Source: Candidatus Caccenecus avistercoris (GTDB taxonomy: Bacteria > Bacillota_I > Bacilli_A > RF39 > UBA660). Taken from it: 45,659 bases of DNA. The stretch spans positions 1 through 45,659 of the forward strand of contig DVJF01000064.1 in the NCBI GenBank assembly GCA_018716965.1, given 5' to 3'. This document shows, one piece after another, positions 20,929 to 30,441 of the stretch. Under the pieces are notes generated by a model. It was not told where the DNA came from. It saw only the letters and a list, made by a program, of their open reading frames with translations, and did not search any database. Position 1 is the first letter of the stretch. Every line of letters starts with the position of its first letter. The translations under genes were made by a program, and so were the position numbers.

Positions 20929-22092
20929 ATGAAGAAGCTATTTAGTAAAATGGATATATGGTTACTTATAATCATGATTATATATAGTATTGTGGGACTT
21001 ATTATGATATTTTCAGCATCTAGTGTATCTACTGTTTTAAGATATCATGTTCCCCAATATCATTTTTTCCTTAGACAAGCAATATTCTTACTTGCTAGTT
21101 TTATTTTGGGTTTTTTAATTGTGATAAGATTTCCGACTAGTAAGTATAAATATATTGCTCCGTTTGCTATTGTGGGAATAATTGTTGCTTTAATTGGTTT
21201 GTTTGCGTATGGGCAAATTACCAATAATGCTCAAAGTTGGTATGATTTAGGGCCTTTTGCTTTGCAACCAAGTGAATTTTCAAAATCGATTATTATTGTG
21301 TTTTTAGCGGTTGCTTATAGTAGGCTTGAAAAGAAGAAAGTTAATAATATATATGCTTTTTTAATACCTGTTGCCATATGTCTTTTTATAGCAGTATTAA
21401 TAGCTTTACAACCAGATTTTGGGACGGCTTTAATTATTTGTGGAATTGTTTTCTTTATTTTTATAAGTATTCCTTATGTTAAGCAAAATTTTATTAAAGT
21501 ACTAAAAATAGGAGTTGTATGTTTAGTTGTAGCAGCTTTAGCTCTTTTATATAGTGGGGCAGAAATATTTAATTCTAGACAAATGAAGCGATTTGAATTT
21601 CGTAATCCTTGTGAGAGATATCAAGAAGATACGGGATATCAAGTTTGTAATGGTTTTATTGCTATTCATAATGGGGGATTATTTGGGGTAGGACTCGGTA
21701 ATAGTAGTCAAAAATATTTATATTTACCAGAGAGTCATACCGATTTTATTTTTCCAATTATTGTAGAAGAGTTAGGATTATTGGTGGGAGTTTTGTTAAT
21801 TGTTGGTTATATGATTATGTTATGGCGAATTTTAAAAATTGCTAGAGCTGCAGAAAATTTACGACTTAGTATTTTAGCGTATGGTGTATTTTTGTATTTA
21901 TTATTTCATATATTGATTAATTTACTCGGGATACTTGCTTTAATTCCTCTTACCGGGGTTCCACTTCCACTACTTAGTTACGGGGGATCATTTACCATCA
22001 ATGTTGTTATTATGCTATTTGTTGTAGAGAGGGTTAATATTGAAAATAAAACGATTAGAGCTAAAAGAGAAATGGCAAGTATTACAAATTAG
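20929..22092 (+). CDS. FtsW/RodA/SpoVE family SEDS glycosyltransferase
   Basis: IMIFSASS, LQPDFGTALI, PLTGVPLPLLSYGGS. Confidence 0.93.
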   Translation: MKKLFSKMDIWLLIIMIIYSIVGLIMIFSASSVSTVLRYHVPQYHFFLRQAIFLLASFILGFLIVIRFPTSKYKYIAPFAIVGIIVALIGLFAYGQITNNAQSWYDLGPFALQPSEFSKSIIIVFLAVAYSRLEKKKVNNIYAFLIPVAICLFIAVLIALQPDFGTALIICGIVFFIFISIPYVKQNFIKVLKIGVVCLVVAALALLYSGAEIFNSRQMKRFEFRNPCERYQEDTGYQVCNGFIAIHNGGLFGVGLGNSSQKYLYLPESHTDFIFPIIVEELGLLVGVLLIVGYMIMLWRILKIARAAENLRLSILAYGVFLYLLFHILINLLGILALIPLTGVPLPLLSYGGSFTINVVIMLFVVERVNIENKTIRAKREMASITN

Positions 22093-22101
22093 GAGGCTTC
22101 T

Positions 22102-22884
22102 ATGTTAAAGAAAGTTAAGATTTATACGAATGAAAAAGAAAAAAGCTTGTTAGTAGAAAAAGAACTGAAAAAAGAATTAGAACTTCATTCATTTTTAATA
22201 GATGAAAATGATTATGATTTGGGAATATCTATTGGAGGAGATGGAACATTTCTTAAAATGGTTCATGATAGTGATTTTAAAGATATTTATTATGCGGGAA
22301 TTAATACAGGTTCTTTAGGTTTCTTACAAGAAACTCAAATTAAAGATTGCTTACCCTTTATTTTAAGATTAAAAGAAAATGATTATGATATAGAAGAGCT
22401 TGATGTGGGAGAAGTAGTTATTACTATTAATTCTTCAGAGTATCATTATTTCTTCTTAAATGAAGTGATTATACGTAATCAATGTCTAAGAACATTGGAA
22501 AGCAAAGTAATGATAAATGACAATTTATTAGAAGAGTTTGCGGGGGATGCTATACTTATTAGTACGAATACTGGAAGTACGGCGCATAATATGAGTTATC
22601 ATGGGCCAATATTATATCCTTCCTTAAGTGCTTTTATTATAACCCCAATAGCTCCTATAAAAAATAATGTATATCATAATTTAGATAATTCCATAGTTAT
22701 TCTCTGTGATAGTAAAATAACACTTATACCAAATAAAACAGATGTTTTTATAACAATTGATGGTATTAGTATAGAACAAAGAGGCGTAGTCCAAATAGAA
22801 GTAAAAATGGCTAATAAAAAAATAAAAAAGTTAAAATTTCAAGATACTAGTTTTATAAAAAAAGTTCATGATAAATTATTGTAA
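22102..22884 (+). CDS. nadK: NAD kinase
   Basis: ISIGGDGTFLKMVH, INTGSLGFL, STNTGSTAHNMS. Confidence 0.92.
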   Translation: MLKKVKIYTNEKEKSLLVEKELKKELELHSFLIDENDYDLGISIGGDGTFLKMVHDSDFKDIYYAGINTGSLGFLQETQIKDCLPFILRLKENDYDIEELDVGEVVITINSSEYHYFFLNEVIIRNQCLRTLESKVMINDNLLEEFAGDAILISTNTGSTAHNMSYHGPILYPSLSAFIITPIAPIKNNVYHNLDNSIVILCDSKITLIPNKTDVFITIDGISIEQRGVVQIEVKMANKKIKKLKFQDTSFIKKVHDKLL

Positions 22885-22886
22885 AT

Positions 22887-22914
22887 TAAAATCATAGCAA
22901 GTGCTATGATTTTT
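22887..22914 (+). terminator. Rho-independent terminator of nadK
   Basis: AAATCATAGCA-AG-TGCTATGATTTTTT. Confidence 0.8.
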
Positions 22915-23880
22915 TGTGTGCCGGGCATGGCATATAACTAGGTGGTGAAAGTCCACTATGCACGTTGGTATCTGCGAAGCATTAGGGAAGCGCAACGCAT
23001 CAACAGTGATGTTGGGGCTAAAGGAAGCGTGAAACAAAATCGTGGCTCAACGAACAGACACTTGATATAAAGGCTATATAAAGGGATAAGGTTACAAAAC
23101 AAACTAAAGTCCAAAAGGTACACGTAATTTTATATAGTAAATCAAGTGAGTAAACGAGGAAAGTTATATGTCTTACCCCGGGAGATCTCATGAACGAATA
23201 AGTACAAGCGGTTTCATATACCAATTGTTAAGGTCGGTCGAAAAAGGTTTATTATGAGAAGTCAGCCGAGGTCATAGTACTAATTAGAAATATTAGGAAG
23301 GACCGACAATTTATAGTGTTTAAGTACACTAAGATTATGTTAATCATAAATCAGAATAAATAAAAAGTAGAGTAACAAACGTATATTCTGAAAGAAACTT
23401 CAAAAGATTAGTGATTAATGTTGAGATTAGAAAGGAAAGAACGAGTATGGAATTACTAGAAAAAGTATTAGATGACAAAAATTTATTTGAGGCATACAAA
23501 CAAGTATACAAAAATAAAGGAGCAAGTGGAGTTGATGGAGTTACCGTTGATGAACTTGGTCACTATATGTATCAACATAAAGAAGATATCAAAGAACAAA
23601 TAAGAAAAAGGAAATATAAGCCTAGTCCAGTAAGAAGAGTATATATTCCAAAAGACAATGGAGATAAACGTGGACTTGGAATACCAACAGTAGTAGATAG
23701 ATTAATACAACAAGCAATATCTAATGAAAGATTAAAAAGAAAAGGATTAATATTTCCGATAGACCACTACCTAAGAGTACATACTACAATATAAATTGAA
23801 CCGCCGTATACCGAACGGTACGTACGGTGGTGTTAGAGGGACAAATTAAAATAGAGAAAATCTATTTAGTTTTCTCTACT
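22915..23880 (+). mobile_element. group II intron with internally deleted ORF; 3' boundary approximate
   Basis: 5' end GTGTGCCGGGCATGG...GTGGTGAAAGTCCACTATG, RT-like ORF, domain V-like GAACCGCCGTATACCGAACGGTACGTACGGTGGTGTTAGAGG. Confidence 0.85.
23447..23794 (+). pseudogene. group II intron reverse transcriptase, internally deleted (N- and C-terminal ends joined)
   Basis: GASGVDGVTVDEL...RRVYIPKDNGDKRGLGIPTVVDRLIQQAI joined to NERLKRKGLIFPIDHYLRVHTTI; catalytic RT core absent. Confidence 0.85.
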
Positions 23881-24346
23881 CGATTAAAATACAATTTTTA
23901 TTTTTGCCAATAATATAATCACTGGAAATATTATATTTTTGACAAAAGGTATATAAACATATAGTTAAGATTAATGTTTCCCCATGTTCATATCTGCTGA
24001 TACTGGATTTATTAACGCCGATTATATGAGCTACCTGTTCTTGGCTAACTTTTAAGTTCTTCCTAGTTTCTTTTAGTCTCTGGCCAATAGAGATTGGGTC
24101 TAAAGAATCAATTTTAATATTATCTTTATAATTTTCTTTGTCTGTTAACCCTATTAAGTAATCTATGGACACATCAAAAAGATTGGATAACTTATTTAAA
24201 TGATTTAACGGAATGTAAGCATCACCATTAACATAATTTGACAGTGTTTTCTTAGAAATTCCTAGATAATTTGCTATGCTAGTAGCCGTTATCTTGTCAA
24301 TTTTTTTATTTTCTAAAAATTCTTTTAAATTATTTGATATATTCAT
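23876..24346 (-). CDS. double-HTH XRE family regulator
   Basis: two HTH_3-like repeats (ATSIANYLGISKKTLSNYVNG...; VSQEQVAHIIGVNKSSISRYEHG). Confidence 0.85.
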   Translation of the reverse strand: MNISNNLKEFLENKKIDKITATSIANYLGISKKTLSNYVNGDAYIPLNHLNKLSNLFDVSIDYLIGLTDKENYKDNIKIDSLDPISIGQRLKETRKNLKVSQEQVAHIIGVNKSSISRYEHGETLILTICLYTFCQKYNISSDYIIGKNKNCILIE

Positions 24347-24418
24347 ATGCATCGCCAAAAAAATTATAAATTAATTATTTTTATCATTTGAAAAAGTCTG
24401 AATGATTGCAACTTTTTC

Positions 24419-24447
24419 TTGACTTTTAGTATACCCAGAATTATAAT
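24419..24447 (+). promoter_or_regulatory. sigma-70-type promoter TTGACT-17-TATAAT of the surface-protein gene
   Basis: consensus spacing; near-identical to 45279-45307. Confidence 0.7.
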
Positions 24448-24502
24448 TTATATATAAGCTAGGCAACTCACCATATCATAGCTTATATAAAATAATTAAT
24501 AA

Positions 24503-24519
24503 ATGAAGTAGAACTTCAT
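24503..24519. promoter_or_regulatory. inverted repeat ATGAAGT-AGA-ACTTCAT just upstream of the RBS, candidate operator
   Basis: perfect 7-bp arms; core AAGTAGAACTT occurs as its reverse complement at 45358-45373. Confidence 0.5.
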
Positions 24520-24534
24520 GGAGGAGAGTAGGTT

Positions 24535-25755
24535 ATGAATTTTGAGGTAATAAAAAGAAGTCATGTAAAAAGAAACATATTAATAGGAGTAATAATAGTT
24601 TTAATACTTAGTGCAGTAATACTTACATTTACAAGAGCAAAATATAGAATAACTAAGTCATTACCTTTAGTAAATGGAACAATTAATTATGAATTAAGTG
24701 ATTTTAATTTAATTGGAGCTTATATTCAAACAAAAGGAGATAACTATACTCAAGTAGATGAAATACCTGCAAGTGGCTATGAATTTAATGCCGAGAAAAG
24801 TTATTGTACAGTAAATGAAGAAAATATAAATGCCACACTTAATTATGACATGGAAACTCAAACATTAAGTGTAGTGCCGTTAACAACTAAAGGTACAAAA
24901 TGTTATTTATATTTTGATGAAGTATCAAGTGCATCAGATATAATAGAAGATGCCTATGAAGAAAATCAAGATATGCTAGCCTATGATGAACATAACAATT
25001 TAAGATATATAGGAGCAAATCCTAATAATTATGTTTCTTTTAACGATGAATTATGGCGTATTATCGGCATATTTAATGATGATACTCACGGCATAGCAGG
25101 CCAAAAACTAATAAAAATAATAAGAAGTGAATCATTGGGTGATTTACATTGGAATACTTCTGATGTGGGCAACTGGAGTACATCAAGTTTGCAGGTTTCA
25201 TTAAATAATAGTTACTTAAATGGAAGCGAATTAGGAAATGGCAAAGGCTTGAGCGAAACAGCTCGAAATATGACAGAAACCGTAACATGGAAACTAGGAG
25301 GAGCAGCAAGCTATACAAGTGTAAGTGATGGACTTGCGAGCCATTGGTATGGATATGAACGAGGAACAAAGGTATATAGTGGAAATCCAACAATATGGCA
25401 AGGAAAAATAGGATTAATGTATCCAAGTGACTATGGATATGCAACAAGTGGAGGATCAACAACCAATAGAGAAGCATGTTTAGCAACAGCACTATATAAT
25501 TGGAATTCATCAAGCTATAGTTACTGTAAAAACAATGATTGGTTATATAATAATGATTATCAATGGACATTAACCATGCTATCAAGTTCTCCGTCCACTG
25601 TCTTCATCGTGTATAATAGCGGGAAAGTTGAAACCAGCAGCATCAATTTGTACGCATCGGGCGCTGTCCGTCCTTCGGTATATTTGAAAGCAAATGTTAG
25701 TATTTTATCAGGTGATGGAACCCGAGCAAATCCTTATACTTTGGATATAAATTAG
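24535..25755 (+). CDS. membrane-anchored extracellular protein with DUF6273-like C-terminal domain
   Basis: N-terminal TM; ELWRIIGIFND...KIIRSESLG...GAVRPSVYLKANVSILSGDGTRANPYTL. Confidence 0.7.
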   Translation: MNFEVIKRSHVKRNILIGVIIVLILSAVILTFTRAKYRITKSLPLVNGTINYELSDFNLIGAYIQTKGDNYTQVDEIPASGYEFNAEKSYCTVNEENINATLNYDMETQTLSVVPLTTKGTKCYLYFDEVSSASDIIEDAYEENQDMLAYDEHNNLRYIGANPNNYVSFNDELWRIIGIFNDDTHGIAGQKLIKIIRSESLGDLHWNTSDVGNWSTSSLQVSLNNSYLNGSELGNGKGLSETARNMTETVTWKLGGAASYTSVSDGLASHWYGYERGTKVYSGNPTIWQGKIGLMYPSDYGYATSGGSTTNREACLATALYNWNSSSYSYCKNNDWLYNNDYQWTLTMLSSSPSTVFIVYNSGKVETSSINLYASGAVRPSVYLKANVSILSGDGTRANPYTLDIN

Positions 25756-27053
25756 GTTATTTTACTATAAAGCTCTTTCTTTATAGCTCTTACACATAAA
25801 ATAACTATTATGAATATGTCTATAATTTCAGCTATAACTAGAGAGTACATGCCAATATGACATAGTGATAATATAGACATCGCAACAAGTTTTGTTATAA
25901 CTGCTACCATGGTAATAAACATGGTAGTTTTTGCTTTTCCAATGGCTTGCAGTACACTTTGAAGAGGCCCTTCTAAATAAAATAGAACAAAGAAAGGAGC
26001 AAGTATTTCGATATATTCACTACCTTTGGTGGTATTATATAAAGTAGATAATAATGGTTCTCTAAATAGATAGATGAATGCGGAAAAAATACCTCCGACG
26101 ATAAAAGATAAAATAACCGCTTGCTTTAATCTCCTTTTTACCATGATAAGATTTTTTTTATAATAAAATTTAGATATTTCCGGAAGAAGACTTGATGATA
26201 TCGCGGCAATAAAAAAAGAGGGCATTGAAAGCAAACTAATGGTGTAAGCATTATAAGCTCCATATTCATTTAAAATAAAATCCATTGAATAACCAGCGAA
26301 TAATAAAATGTTGGTTAAAAGAATTGGCTCAAAGAAAAAGCCAATATTACCAATTAATCTTCCGGATACGGTTGGTATGGATATACTAAGTATTTCTTTG
26401 GATGTTTTCATGTCTGGCTTTAAATCTTCTTTAGTTATCTTAAATTTTTTGGGTAAGAAAACAAGAAAAGTTAGAATACTTGCTAATTCTGATGCAATAC
26501 TAATTAAAATAAGGCCCATAACCGAATAAACTATTCCCATATTTACTAATTTGGGAATAATTAAGAAAATAAGGGCTAATCTGACTATTTGTTCTATAAT
26601 GTTGGAAATGGTATGAGGAGCCATTTTTTGTTTGCCATAAAAATATCCCTTTAAAATACTTGATAAAGATACAAAAGGGAAGGTTAGGGCCATTGCCATT
26701 AAAAGAGTGCTACATCTAGGATCGTTTAAAAGCGTGGTAGCAATAAAATCTTTTGTGAAATAAATTGTTGTAATAACAATAAAATTTAGTATCAAAGTAA
26801 TTATCGTAGCACTCGATAAAATTTTAATACTTTTGGTTTTATGTTCACTAATTAATTTTGATATTACAACCGGTAGTGATAGTGTTGCTATCGTAAGTAG
26901 TAATGAGTAGGTAGGCATAACTAAAGAATAAAGATTTATCGCATCACTACCTACCATTCTGGTGTAAATAATGCGAATACCAAAGCCTAGTAGTTTCGTA
27001 ATTAAGCCACCTACCATAAGAATAAATGTTGCTTGCAAAAATTTGTTTTTCAA
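25752..27053 (-). CDS. SpoVB/MurJ-like MATE-superfamily lipid flippase
   Basis: FLQATFILMVGGLITKLLGFGIRIIYTRMVG; next to comN as I recall for spoVB in B. subtilis. Confidence 0.85.
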   Translation of the reverse strand: MKNKFLQATFILMVGGLITKLLGFGIRIIYTRMVGSDAINLYSLVMPTYSLLLTIATLSLPVVISKLISEHKTKSIKILSSATIITLILNFIVITTIYFTKDFIATTLLNDPRCSTLLMAMALTFPFVSLSSILKGYFYGKQKMAPHTISNIIEQIVRLALIFLIIPKLVNMGIVYSVMGLILISIASELASILTFLVFLPKKFKITKEDLKPDMKTSKEILSISIPTVSGRLIGNIGFFFEPILLTNILLFAGYSMDFILNEYGAYNAYTISLLSMPSFFIAAISSSLLPEISKFYYKKNLIMVKRRLKQAVILSFIVGGIFSAFIYLFREPLLSTLYNTTKGSEYIEILAPFFVLFYLEGPLQSVLQAIGKAKTTMFITMVAVITKLVAMSILSLCHIGMYSLVIAEIIDIFIIVILCVRAIKKELYSKIT

Positions 27054-27151
27054 GATGCCTCCCCCTTTTAAAATTGACTCATTTAGTATATAATTAAATA
27101 TATGAGAAGAAATGAATTTTAAGCAAATAAAAAAAGAAGGATGGTGATTAT

Positions 27152-28012
27152 ATGGATAATAAACTGGATGTTATAACTAATTTATTTGAAGATACTTCTA
27201 TTCGTAGTGTATGGGATAGTACAAAAGAGGATTATTATTTTAGTGTAGTCGATGTAATTGGTGCTCTAACAGAATCAACTCGTCCTCGTAAATATTGGAG
27301 CGACTTAAAAATACAATTAAAAAAAGAGGGAAGTGAGTTGTCCGAAAAAATCGGACAACTGAAATTAAAGGCTCAAGATGGAAAATATTATAATACGGAT
27401 GTTTTGGATACAAAAGGAATATTTCGATTAGTGGAATCTATTCCAAGTCCTAAAGCTGAACCTTTTAAAGTATGGTTAGCAAATCTTGGAAGTGAACGAG
27501 TAGATGAAGTTTTTGACCCAGAAATTGCTATTAGTAGAGCCATTCTTTATTATAAAAATAAAGGTTATGATGATAATTGGATTAAAATGCGACTTACAGG
27601 TATTGTTGATCGGTTTAAATTAACAGATGCTTGGAAAGCTAGTGGTATTAATAAGCCTTTTGAATACGGAATATTAACTAATGAAATATATAAAAGTTGG
27701 TCAGGAATGAGTGCATCGGAATACAAAACGTTTAAAGGAATTCGGAAAGAGTCTCTTAGAGATAATATGACAGATGTTGAAGTGGCTTTAACTGATTTAG
27801 GTGAGATTGCTACTAGGGAGTTGGTCAGGGAACATAAGCCTTTTGGTTTAGCAGAAAATAAAGAAATGGCTAGACGAGGTGGGAATATTGCTAAAGGAGC
27901 TAAAGAAAATTTAGAACGGGAACTAGGTAGAAGTGTTTTATCAAGTAATAACGCACTTAATTATCGATATCTGGATGAAAATTTGTTAGAAGTGAGTGAT
28001 ACAAATGAATAG
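27152..28012 (+). CDS. BRO family (phage antirepressor/DinD-like) protein
   Basis: YYFSVVDVIGALTESTRPRKYWSDLK, DVLDTKGIFRLVESIPSPKAEPFKVWLANLG, ARRGGNIAKGAKENLE. Confidence 0.85.
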   Translation: MDNKLDVITNLFEDTSIRSVWDSTKEDYYFSVVDVIGALTESTRPRKYWSDLKIQLKKEGSELSEKIGQLKLKAQDGKYYNTDVLDTKGIFRLVESIPSPKAEPFKVWLANLGSERVDEVFDPEIAISRAILYYKNKGYDDNWIKMRLTGIVDRFKLTDAWKASGINKPFEYGILTNEIYKSWSGMSASEYKTFKGIRKESLRDNMTDVEVALTDLGEIATRELVREHKPFGLAENKEMARRGGNIAKGAKENLERELGRSVLSSNNALNYRYLDENLLEVSDTNE

Positions 28013-28286
28013 TGAAATTAAGTTTAAAAGTTTACAAGAATTATATGATCGGATTTTACCGGCTTTAAAAAGTAAGACTAGAGAACTTCATAAAAAAGGT
28101 ATGAATTATATTCATGAAGAAGATATATGGAACTATCTTAAAAGATATAAATGGACTAGTTCTAGATCACTGGATTTAGGAGATATGGTTAATGATATAT
28201 TTAATGTTGAAGTTCACGAATTAGATAGTTATGTTAAAAATGAGTTTAAAAATTACCGAAGAGATATTAACAGGGAGGATTTATAA
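28005..28286 (+). CDS. comN: post-transcriptional regulator ComN family
   Basis: IHEEDIWNYLKRYKWTSSRSLDLGDMVNDIF; located just before rel. Confidence 0.7.
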   Translation: MNSEIKFKSLQELYDRILPALKSKTRELHKKGMNYIHEEDIWNYLKRYKWTSSRSLDLGDMVNDIFNVEVHELDSYVKNEFKNYRRDINREDL

Positions 28287-28287
28287 G

Positions 28288-30441
28288 ATGAAAACAGAGG
28301 AAGAAGCCATAACTTTTGAGGCTCTTTATGAGAAAATTAAAGAAAATATTAAAGATACAGATGAATTATTAAAAATAAAAGAAGCTTATAATTTTGCGAA
28401 AGAAAAGCATAAAGGATTGATGCGACTTACCGGAGAAGATTTTATTACTCATCCTTTGCATGTTGCGGAAATTGTTAATAGCTTAAATGTCGATGCCACA
28501 ACGATTATTGCAGCTTTACTTCATGAAGTTATGAATAATGGAGAAACTACTTTAAGTGAGATTGAAGAGCGTTTTGGTTCTACGGTTGCTACTATAGTGG
28601 ATTCGATTACGAAAATTAATAAATTAGAATTAGTGGATGACTCGGAGTCTAGTGCTATTTATTTAAGAAAAGTTTTAGTTGGTTTGGCTACGGATGTACG
28701 TGTTTTATTTATTAAGCTTGCTGATCGGTTACATAATATGCGTACTAATTATGCGATTAATCCTAAGAAACAAAAACAAAAAGCGTATGAGACTATGGCT
28801 GTTTTAATTCCTATTGCCCATCGTTTAGGTATTAATTCTATTAAAAGTGAGTTAGAAGATTTATGCTTATATTACACTAAACCGGATGTTTATCAAGATA
28901 TTTTGGATAAATTAAATGAAACAAGGCAAGAGTTACATGATTCTTTAGAGGAAATGCAAGAAAGTATTACCGATATTTTAACTGAACAAGGCTTAAAGTT
29001 TAAAATTAAAGGTCGGGTTAAAAGTGTTCATAGTATTTATAATAAATTATCGAGTGGGAAAAAATGGAATGAAATTTATGATATTTTAGCCCTTCGGGTA
29101 ATACTAGAGAGTGTAAGTGATTGCTATTTAGCGGTAGGACTTGTTCATGCTAAATATAGGCCAATTCCGAATCGTTTTAAAGATTATATAGCGATGCCTA
29201 AAGCGAATATGTATCAGAGTTTACATACAACGGTTTTTGGTGTTGATGGACATTTATTTGAAGTGCAATTTCGGACTTATGAGATGGATGAATTTGCAGA
29301 AAAAGGTATGGCTTCTCATTGGTCTTATAAAGAGCATGGTACCAAGAAAGTTCAAAATATTATGGAACAAAAACTAGAGATGTTTCGGAATTTAATTGAA
29401 ACCCATGAAGAAGTAGATGATCTAGCATTCGCTCACGATGTTACTAGTGATATGCTTGCCGAAATGATTTATGTTTTTACACCTAAAGGAGATGTGATGG
29501 AGTTACCACGGGGAGCTACACCAGTTGATTTTGCTTATCGGATTCACTCGGATGTTGGTGATAAAACAGTGGGAGCTATTGTAAATGATACGATTGTTCC
29601 ATTAAATCATGAATTAGAGAATAATGATATTGTTAAAATTAAAACAAATCCTAATGGATCTCCAAATAAAGATTGGCTAAACTTTGTAAAAACTAGTCAA
29701 GCGAAAAATAAGATTAAATCTTATTTTAGTAAACAAGAACGAGTATTTATGACCGAAAAAGGTAAAGATATTTTGGAAAAAGAACTTAGAAAAAGAAAGC
29801 TTGCCTTTAATGAAGTTATGAGTGAAGAAAATGTTCGAAAAATACTTAAAGATTTAAAACTAAAAGATTTAGATGATATTTATTTATCTATTGGAACTTT
29901 GCGATATACAGCGGGATTTATTATTAATTTAACAAGTGAGGCAAAAGCGAATGTGGAAGATGCCTTAATTGAGAAAGTTAATAAAGATGCTAAAAATGAG
30001 GCTAATTATAAAAATGATATTATTGTGGCTGGTATGGGAGATATTTTGGTATCTATTGCTAAATGCTGTAAACCAGTTAAGGGTGATGATATTATTGGAT
30101 TTATTACTAAGGGTCAAGGTATTACGGTTCATAAGAAGGCATGTCCTAATATTTTGGATAAAAGCGATAGAACGATTGAAGTATCTTGGAATTATGCGCA
30201 TGAACAAACTTATTTAACAGATCTTTATATTGAAACGGATAATAATAAGAGTTATTTATCCGATATTATTGCTATATTTACCAAAAGAAATGTTCATATT
30301 GATGCTTTTCGGGCATCGGAGAAAGCTAGTAGTTTTCTTTATGAAGTAACTATTAAAGTTAAAAATAAAGAAGAAGTAGAAAGAATTATTTTGGATTTAG
30401 AAATGATGAGTTTTGTTCGAAAAGTAAGTAGGAGTAGGTAA
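28288..30441 (+). CDS. rel: bifunctional (p)ppGpp synthetase/hydrolase Rel
   Basis: HD domain (HPLHVAEIV, LLHEVMNNG), synthetase domain, TGS and ACT domains. Confidence 0.97.
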   Translation: MKTEEEAITFEALYEKIKENIKDTDELLKIKEAYNFAKEKHKGLMRLTGEDFITHPLHVAEIVNSLNVDATTIIAALLHEVMNNGETTLSEIEERFGSTVATIVDSITKINKLELVDDSESSAIYLRKVLVGLATDVRVLFIKLADRLHNMRTNYAINPKKQKQKAYETMAVLIPIAHRLGINSIKSELEDLCLYYTKPDVYQDILDKLNETRQELHDSLEEMQESITDILTEQGLKFKIKGRVKSVHSIYNKLSSGKKWNEIYDILALRVILESVSDCYLAVGLVHAKYRPIPNRFKDYIAMPKANMYQSLHTTVFGVDGHLFEVQFRTYEMDEFAEKGMASHWSYKEHGTKKVQNIMEQKLEMFRNLIETHEEVDDLAFAHDVTSDMLAEMIYVFTPKGDVMELPRGATPVDFAYRIHSDVGDKTVGAIVNDTIVPLNHELENNDIVKIKTNPNGSPNKDWLNFVKTSQAKNKIKSYFSKQERVFMTEKGKDILEKELRKRKLAFNEVMSEENVRKILKDLKLKDLDDIYLSIGTLRYTAGFIINLTSEAKANVEDALIEKVNKDAKNEANYKNDIIVAGMGDILVSIAKCCKPVKGDDIIGFITKGQGITVHKKACPNILDKSDRTIEVSWNYAHEQTYLTDLYIETDNNKSYLSDIIAIFTKRNVHIDAFRASEKASSFLYEVTIKVKNKEEVERIILDLEMMSFVRKVSRSR

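Noticed and set aside
23018-23224. 68-aa minus-strand ORF
   Set aside because: lies antisense in the group II intron ribozyme domains
23447-23794. RT fragment as a diversity-generating retroelement or retron RT
   Set aside because: motifs are those of group II intron LtrA-type proteins and ribozyme sequence flanks it; no retron msr/msd or template repeat seen nearby
25073-25585. 170-aa minus-strand ORF
   Set aside because: antisense shadow of the surface-protein gene; Leu/His-rich low-complexity translation
27152-28012. prophage
   Set aside because: the BRO gene stands alone; no integrase, structural or replication genes next to it
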